From the NCBI GenBank assembly GCA_016287035.1, contig JAEEVI010000010.1, forward strand, positions 1 to 18,651: 18,651 nucleotides of DNA, given 5' to 3'. This stretch comes from Bacillota bacterium. Lineage in GTDB: Bacteria > Bacillota > Clostridia > Peptostreptococcales > Anaerovoracaceae. Below, one piece after another: positions 14,919-18,651 of this stretch. Position numbers and translations under genes: made by a program. A model generated the notes under the pieces. That model made no database searches, had not been told where the DNA came from, and saw nothing but the letters and a program-made list of their open reading frames with translations. Each line of letters begins with the position of its first letter. Within the stretch, counting starts at the first letter, position 1.

Positions 14919-15643
14919 TGTTCGGACTCGGAACTATCATAAACAGCGCCTGCATAATCGCGGGCGGACTCGTAGGTCACTTTACAGGAAAGCTCTTCGA
15001 CAGCGAAAAACAGGATTCCCTCGGAAAGGCGTGCGGCGTGAGCGTCATCTTCATAGCCATCGCCGGCGCTATGCAGGGGATGCTCAGGATAGACGGCGGA
15101 TCGCTCGCGAGCGGAAGGTCTATGCTCGTCGTGCTGTGCCTTGCGCTCGGCACCGTCTGCGGGGAGCTCTTCGGCATAGAAAAGGGCTTCGAACGCTTCG
15201 GCGAATGGCTCAAGGTAAAGACCGGCAACAGCGGCGAGCAGGGCTTCGTAAACGCCTTCGTCACCGCGTCCCTTACAGTGTGCGTAGGCGCGATGGCGAT
15301 CGTCGGGGCGCTGCAGGACGGGCTGCTCGGCGACTGGTCTACGCTCGCGATAAAGTCCGTGCTGGATTTCATCATAATCGCCGTCATGTCCTCCTCCATG
15401 GGAAAGGGCTGCGCTTTCTCCGCGATCCCCGTGTTCCTGTTCGAGGGCGGCGTGACGCTGCTGGCGCGGCTGGTCGCTCCGATCATGACGGAGCTGGCGC
15501 TCTCGTACCTCTCCCTGACGGGCGCCGTTCTCATCTTCTGCGTGGGCGTGAACCTCGTGTGGGGGAAGAAGTTCCGCGTGGCGAACATGCTGCCGGCGAT
15601 CGTGCTGGCCGTCATAGCCGCGTATCTGCCCTGGACGTTCTGA
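14918..15643 (+). CDS. DUF554 family membrane protein
   Basis: A 241-residue integral membrane protein of the DUF554 (YdfK-like) family, whose biochemical role is not known. The N-terminus GLGTIINSACIIAGGLVGH, the central FVTASLTVCVGAMAIVGAL and the phrase LDFIIIAVMSSSMGKGCAFS are the family hallmarks. About 6-7 hydrophobic segments are visible, with a short charged cytoplasmic-looking stretch around residues 85-110. It follows the permease by 59 bases without an obvious terminator, so they may be co-transcribed. The ATG at 14918 fits the family start; the ribosome binding sequence CAGGT is weak, sits within a tandem repeat, and is 8 bases upstream. No clear terminator follows; the dapA promoter begins 21 bases after the stop. 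Confidence 0.88.
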   Translation: MFGLGTIINSACIIAGGLVGHFTGKLFDSEKQDSLGKACGVSVIFIAIAGAMQGMLRIDGGSLASGRSMLVVLCLALGTVCGELFGIEKGFERFGEWLKVKTGNSGEQGFVNAFVTASLTVCVGAMAIVGALQDGLLGDWSTLAIKSVLDFIIIAVMSSSMGKGCAFSAIPVFLFEGGVTLLARLVAPIMTELALSYLSLTGAVLIFCVGVNLVWGKKFRVANMLPAIVLAVIAAYLPWTF

Positions 15644-15664
15644 CGCGGCGGACGCTCTTTGTCC

Positions 15665-15693
15665 TTGACAGGCGCGCGGGCGTATGTTAGTAT
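15665..15693 (+). promoter_or_regulatory. Predicted promoter of the lysine operon
   Basis: A perfect -35 TTGACA (15665-15670) and TAGTAT (15688-15693, four of six) are 17 bases apart, with TGT before the -10 as an extended element. The transcript should begin near 15700 and give a leader of about 290 bases, which contains the lysine riboswitch. Confidence 0.75.
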
Positions 15694-15722
15694 CGTTGCA
15701 TTAAACAGAATATTGCAATTTA

Positions 15723-15880
15723 AAGGATAGAGGCGCAGCTGCCAAGAGTATGTCCGGTGTAAGCCAGCGAGGGCGTTGCCGGAAGGAAAGGGAAGGCTGC
15801 CGAAGGCGGGCGTTGCGAGCCCTGCCTGGGCGTATGGACAATATCCATGCGACTGTCGCGTTTGCGGAGAGCTATTTGAG
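15723..15880 (+). ncRNA. Lysine riboswitch (L box) aptamer
   Basis: The leader carries the conserved L-box elements in order: GGATAGAGGCGC (15725-15736), AAGAGTATG (15744-15752), GGGAAGGCTGCCGAAGG (15790-15806), a TGGGCGTATGGAC segment, GACTGTCGC and the closing GGAGAGCTATTTG (15866-15878). P1 is formed by ATAG (15727-15730) with CTAT (15872-15875). When lysine is bound, P1 should be stable and the downstream terminator should form, shutting off dapA-dapB-ddh. Boundaries are approximate because the outer helices were paired by eye. Confidence 0.93.
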
Positions 15881-15889
15881 GATTGCGTC

Positions 15890-15949
15890 CCGTGCAGTTT
15901 CTGCGCGGAAAGCAGCACTTTACCGCCAATGCGAAAGCATTGGCTTTTT
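15890..15949 (+). terminator. Riboswitch expression platform and terminator
   Basis: An intermediate hairpin CCGTGCAG (15890-15897) with CTGCGCGG (15901-15908) precedes the terminator GCCAATGC (15925-15932) with GCATTGGC (15937-15944), which has a GAAA tetraloop and five Ts (15945-15949). ATTGCG (15882-15887), just after the aptamer, can pair with CGCCAAT (15924-15930) with one bulge, a candidate antiterminator; that pairing is inferred. Confidence 0.85.
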
Positions 15950-15992
15950 ATATCCTTATTGCAATAAGCGTCGCAGCAAAAGGAGAAGGAAA

Positions 15993-16886
15993 ATGAAAAG
16001 ACAGACCCCCATATTCAGAGGCGCGGCCAGCGCTCTCGTCACCCCGATGGCTCCGGACGGATCCGTCGATTTCGACAGCTTCGGACGCATCATCGACTGG
16101 CAGATAGCGGAAGGGATAAACGCGCTGGTCATAGCCGGAACGAGCGGCGAGGGCTCGACGCTCTCCGACGAAGAGCACCGCGCGGTCCTCGAGTACGCCG
16201 TAAAGCGCTCGGCCGGACGCGTTCCCGTCATCGCGGGCACCGGTTCCAACGATACGGCTTACGCGATCGACCTCACGAAGTGCGCCTGCCGCGTCGGCTG
16301 CGACGCGATGCTCGTCGTCACTCCGTACTACAACAAGGCGACCCAGAAGGGGCTCATAAAGATGTACTCGGCCATAGCCGACGCGTCCGACAAGCCCGTC
16401 ATACTCTACAACGTTCCTTCCAGGACCGGCGTAAACATCGAGCCGTCCACGTATCTGGCGCTCTCCGAGCATCCGATGATCTGCGGCATAAAGGAAGCGA
16501 ACGGCAATATCTCCAAGATCGTCGAGACGTTCAGCCTCGTAGGCGACAAGCTCGACATCTATTCCGGAAACGACGACCAGATCGTTCCCATCCTCGCGAT
16601 GGGCGGCTGCGGAGTCATCTCCGTGCTCTCCGACATCATGCCGGCAAAGACCGCCGAGATGTGCAGGCTCTGGTTCGAAGGCGACCACGCCGGAAGCATA
16701 AAGCTCCAATGCGATCTGCTCCCGCTCATAAACGCTCTGTTCTGCGAGGTCAACCCGATCCCCGTAAAGGCGGCGTCGGCGGCGATGGGTCTGTGCGGCG
16801 ACTATATAAGGCTGCCGCTCACGAAGATGGAGCCTCAGAACGAAGCCGTTCTCAGAAAGCTCATGGCAGCGCAGGGGCTGCTGTAA
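15993..16886 (+). CDS. dapA: 4-hydroxy-tetrahydrodipicolinate synthase
   Basis: A 297-residue class I aldolase of the DHDPS family condensing pyruvate with aspartate semialdehyde, the first step committed to lysine and diaminopimelate. The Schiff-base lysine is predicted at K167 in GIKEAN; YNVPSRTG (139-146) gives the catalytic tyrosine and the substrate-binding arginine, and GTSGEGSTL (49-57) the hydroxyl-bearing active-site loop. The chosen ATG has AGGAG 7 bases upstream and begins a normal family N-terminus; upstream in-frame codons lie in the riboswitch and are not coding. Transcription is expected to be attenuated by lysine. dapB follows after 12 bases. Confidence 0.96.
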   Translation: MKRQTPIFRGAASALVTPMAPDGSVDFDSFGRIIDWQIAEGINALVIAGTSGEGSTLSDEEHRAVLEYAVKRSAGRVPVIAGTGSNDTAYAIDLTKCACRVGCDAMLVVTPYYNKATQKGLIKMYSAIADASDKPVILYNVPSRTGVNIEPSTYLALSEHPMICGIKEANGNISKIVETFSLVGDKLDIYSGNDDQIVPILAMGGCGVISVLSDIMPAKTAEMCRLWFEGDHAGSIKLQCDLLPLINALFCEVNPIPVKAASAAMGLCGDYIRLPLTKMEPQNEAVLRKLMAAQGLL

Positions 16887-16898
16887 GGAGGATAAGAT

Positions 16899-17657
16899 AT
16901 GAAGATCCTGGTAAGCGGTCTATGCGGACATATGGGCCGCGAGGTCGCGAAGCTGGCGCTCGAAGGCTATAAGGGAGCGGAGCTCGCGTGCGGCGTCGAT
17001 CCCGCGGCTCAGGACGCGCCCGTAAGATGTTTCGATTCTTTCGCGGACGCCGATCCTTCGGGGATCGACTGCATAATAGATTTTTCCCACCACACCGGGA
17101 CTCAGGCGCTCATCGGATTCGCGAGAGCCAATAAGATCGCGGTCGTCGTCGCTACGACAGGCCAGACCGAGGAGGAAAAGCAGCTCATAAAGGACGCCGC
17201 GTCAGAGATCCCCGTGTTCTTCGCCGCTAATTTCTCGATGGGCATCGCGGTGCTCGCCGATCTGGCGGCCAGAGCCGCCGCGGCCTTCCCCGAGGCCGAG
17301 GTGGAGATAGTCGAGATCCATCACGACAGGAAGGTCGACGCGCCGAGCGGAACGGCTCTCGCGCTGGCCGAAGCGGTAAAGGACGCCCGCGGCGGCGGAA
17401 ACATAGTATGCGGAAGGAGCGGCTTCGGTAAGCGTCAGCCCGACGATATCGGAGTATCGGCGCTGCGCCTGGGAAACTACGTCGGCAAGCACACCGTGAT
17501 GATCGGCACCCAGAACCAGACGATAACGCTCGGACACGAGGCCCACAGCAGGGCGCTGTTCGCGGAGGGCGCGCTCGCGGCGGCGGCGTTCCTCTCGGGA
17601 AAGCCCGCTGGGCTGTACGATATGAACAGCATGATAAAGCAGAACGGAGGCAGATGA
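16899..17657 (+). CDS. dapB: 4-hydroxy-tetrahydrodipicolinate reductase
   Basis: A 252-residue cytoplasmic reductase that uses NAD(P)H to convert the DapA product to tetrahydrodipicolinate. The nucleotide-binding loop is SGLCGHMGREV (6-16), and the family signature EIHHDRKVDAPSGTA (139-153) contains the catalytic histidine pair, the lysine and the substrate-binding SGT. It is slightly shorter than the 265-270-residue E. coli type, as in several Bacillota. AAGGAGG lies 7 bases before the ATG and overlaps the end of dapA. The ddh start follows its stop by one base, indicating one operon. Confidence 0.95.
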   Translation: MKILVSGLCGHMGREVAKLALEGYKGAELACGVDPAAQDAPVRCFDSFADADPSGIDCIIDFSHHTGTQALIGFARANKIAVVVATTGQTEEEKQLIKDAASEIPVFFAANFSMGIAVLADLAARAAAAFPEAEVEIVEIHHDRKVDAPSGTALALAEAVKDARGGGNIVCGRSGFGKRQPDDIGVSALRLGNYVGKHTVMIGTQNQTITLGHEAHSRALFAEGALAAAAFLSGKPAGLYDMNSMIKQNGGR

Positions 17658-17658
17658 T

Positions 17659-18633
17659 ATGAAGATAGGCATATACGGCTACGGAAATCTCGGAAAAGGC
17701 GTCGAATACGCCGCCGCTCAGAACAGCGACGTCGAGATCGCCGGGATATTCACGAAAAGAGATCCCGCATGCGTAAAGAGCGCGGGAGCGCCGGTCTATC
17801 CGGCCGCCGACGTTCTTAAATACAAGGACGATATAGACGTGATGATCATCTGCGGCGGAAGCGCGACGGATCTTCCTGTCATGAGCCCGGAGCTGGCGAA
17901 GAACTTCAACATCATCGACAGCTTCGACACACACGCCAGGATCCCCGAGCACTTCGCGAACGTCGACAAGGCCGCGTCCGAAAGCGGCCATCTCGGCCTC
18001 ATCTCCTGCGGCTGGGATCCCGGTCTCTTCTCGCTCAACAGGCTCTACGCCTCGGCTGTCCTCCCCGACGGCGCCGACTACACGTTCTGGGGAACGGGCG
18101 TCAGCCAGGGCCATTCCGACGCGGTCAGGCGCATACCCGGCGTCGCCGACGCCAGGCAGTACACCGTCCCCGTCGACGCCGCGCTCGAAAAGGTCCGCAG
18201 CGGAGAGACTCCCGAGCTTTCGACGCGCGAAAAGCATACGAGGGTGTGCTACGTCGTCGCGGAGGAGGGCGCGGACAAGGCTCTCATAGAAAAGACGATA
18301 AAGGAGATGCCCAACTACTTCTCCGATTACGATACTACGGTCCATTTCATAACGGCCGAAGAGCTCGCGAGGGATCACTCCGGGCTTCCGCACGGCGGCT
18401 TCGTCTTCAGGACCGGCAGGACTGGTCTCGAAGGCGGGCATAAGCACGTCATCGAATACAGGCTCGCGCTCGATTCCAATCCCGAATTTACGGCCAGCGT
18501 CCTGATCGCGTACGCGAGGGCGGTCGGCCGCATGTACGCCAGAGGGCGCAGGGGATGCGTGACGGTCTTCGATGTGGCGCCGGCGGATCTTTCCCCGCTC
18601 AGCCCCGAAGAACTCAGAGCGCACAAGCTTTAA
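17659..18633 (+). CDS. ddh: meso-Diaminopimelate D-dehydrogenase
   Basis: A 324-residue NADPH-dependent enzyme that makes meso-diaminopimelate from tetrahydrodipicolinate and ammonia in one step, replacing the acylated four-enzyme branch. The nucleotide loop is IYGYGNLGKGVE (5-16). Further hallmarks are CGGSATDLP, the DSFDTHARIPEH segment, SCGWDPGLFSLNR, FWGTGVSQGHSDAVRRIPGV (one uninterrupted block near residue 150), MPNYFSDY, LPHGG and the C-terminal LALDSNPEFTASVLIAYARA. These match the Corynebacterium-type enzyme throughout. GGAGG lies 8 bases before the ATG, inside the end of dapB. Its place directly after dapA and dapB supports a biosynthetic role. Confidence 0.95.
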   Translation: MKIGIYGYGNLGKGVEYAAAQNSDVEIAGIFTKRDPACVKSAGAPVYPAADVLKYKDDIDVMIICGGSATDLPVMSPELAKNFNIIDSFDTHARIPEHFANVDKAASESGHLGLISCGWDPGLFSLNRLYASAVLPDGADYTFWGTGVSQGHSDAVRRIPGVADARQYTVPVDAALEKVRSGETPELSTREKHTRVCYVVAEEGADKALIEKTIKEMPNYFSDYDTTVHFITAEELARDHSGLPHGGFVFRTGRTGLEGGHKHVIEYRLALDSNPEFTASVLIAYARAVGRMYARGRRGCVTVFDVAPADLSPLSPEELRAHKL

Positions 18634-18646
18634 GGAGATAAAGGTG

Positions 18647-18651
18647 ATGCA
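18647..18651 (+). CDS. Start of a further gene in the lysine operon, cut by the window edge
   Basis: TAAGGAGATAAAGGTGATG begins at the ddh stop: AAGGAG (18632-18637) lies 9 bases before an ATG at 18647, and a GTG at 18644 is an alternative start. Only the first codon and two further bases are visible, so the product cannot be read. Operon logic would suit diaminopimelate decarboxylase or another lysine/diaminopimelate gene, but this is a guess. Confidence 0.45.

Noticed and set aside
15750..15992. In-frame upstream extension of dapA and other small frames in the leader
   Set aside because: This stretch is the lysine riboswitch and its terminator, so coding is very unlikely.
1..18651. Mobile elements, CRISPR repeats, tRNA/rRNA genes, defence genes
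   Set aside because: No transposase, integrase, regular spaced repeats, cloverleaf sequence or known defence domain was seen in any part of the window.

Overview
The window is a compact, GC-rich stretch of bacterial chromosome carrying ordinary metabolic genes, all on the + strand. I see no insertion sequence, phage gene, CRISPR array, tRNA or rRNA. The oxygen-sensitive [FeFe] hydrogenase of NAD-linked multimeric type, the lysine riboswitch, the diaminopimelate dehydrogenase route to lysine, and strong AGGAGG ribosome binding sites point to an anaerobic, fermentative bacterium, most likely a high-GC member of the Bacillota (Clostridia-like). That placement is inferred from gene content and codon habits (frequent ATA and AGG despite high GC), not from a phylogenetic marker search.

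Layout. 1-651: the 3' end of lepA, closed by a GNRA-loop terminator. 687-3364: hemW (radical-SAM haem chaperone family) overlapping glpK (glycerol kinase). 3365-3517: an AT-rich regulatory region with a promoter whose -10 is covered by an ArgR/AhrC-type operator. 3518-7705: the tightly packed arginine operon argC-argJ-argB-argD, ended by a 10-bp-stem terminator. 7706-9285: a promoter and fumC (class II fumarase, GTG start). 9365-13487: a three-gene NuoE/NuoF/[FeFe]-hydrogenase cluster, here called hydC-hydB-hydA, ended by a terminator. 13551-15643: an SLC13/DASS-like permease with an apparently leaderless transcript, then a DUF554 membrane protein. 15665-15949: a promoter and a lysine riboswitch with its own terminator, controlling dapA-dapB-ddh (15993-18633). 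The last bases hold the ribosome binding site and start codon of another gene.

How the genes work together. argC, argJ, argB and argD carry glutamate to N-acetylornithine and on to ornithine. ArgJ recycles the acetyl group, and the N-terminal extension on ArgB suggests arginine feedback at the kinase step, on top of repression at the operator. dapA, dapB and ddh form the short dehydrogenase branch from aspartate semialdehyde to meso-diaminopimelate, controlled by lysine through transcription attenuation. The hydrogenase proteins have the domain set of a soluble NAD(H)/ferredoxin-linked, probably electron-bifurcating enzyme, and a hand count of isoleucine codons suggests they are expressed more strongly than their neighbours.

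I found no clearly new defence or mobile system. The points most worth a second look are the hydrogenase H-cluster motif variants, the leaderless permease promoter nested in a terminator, the tandem duplication at the DUF554 translation start, the operator-promoter overlap before argC, and the long-range palindromes flanking the lysine riboswitch.
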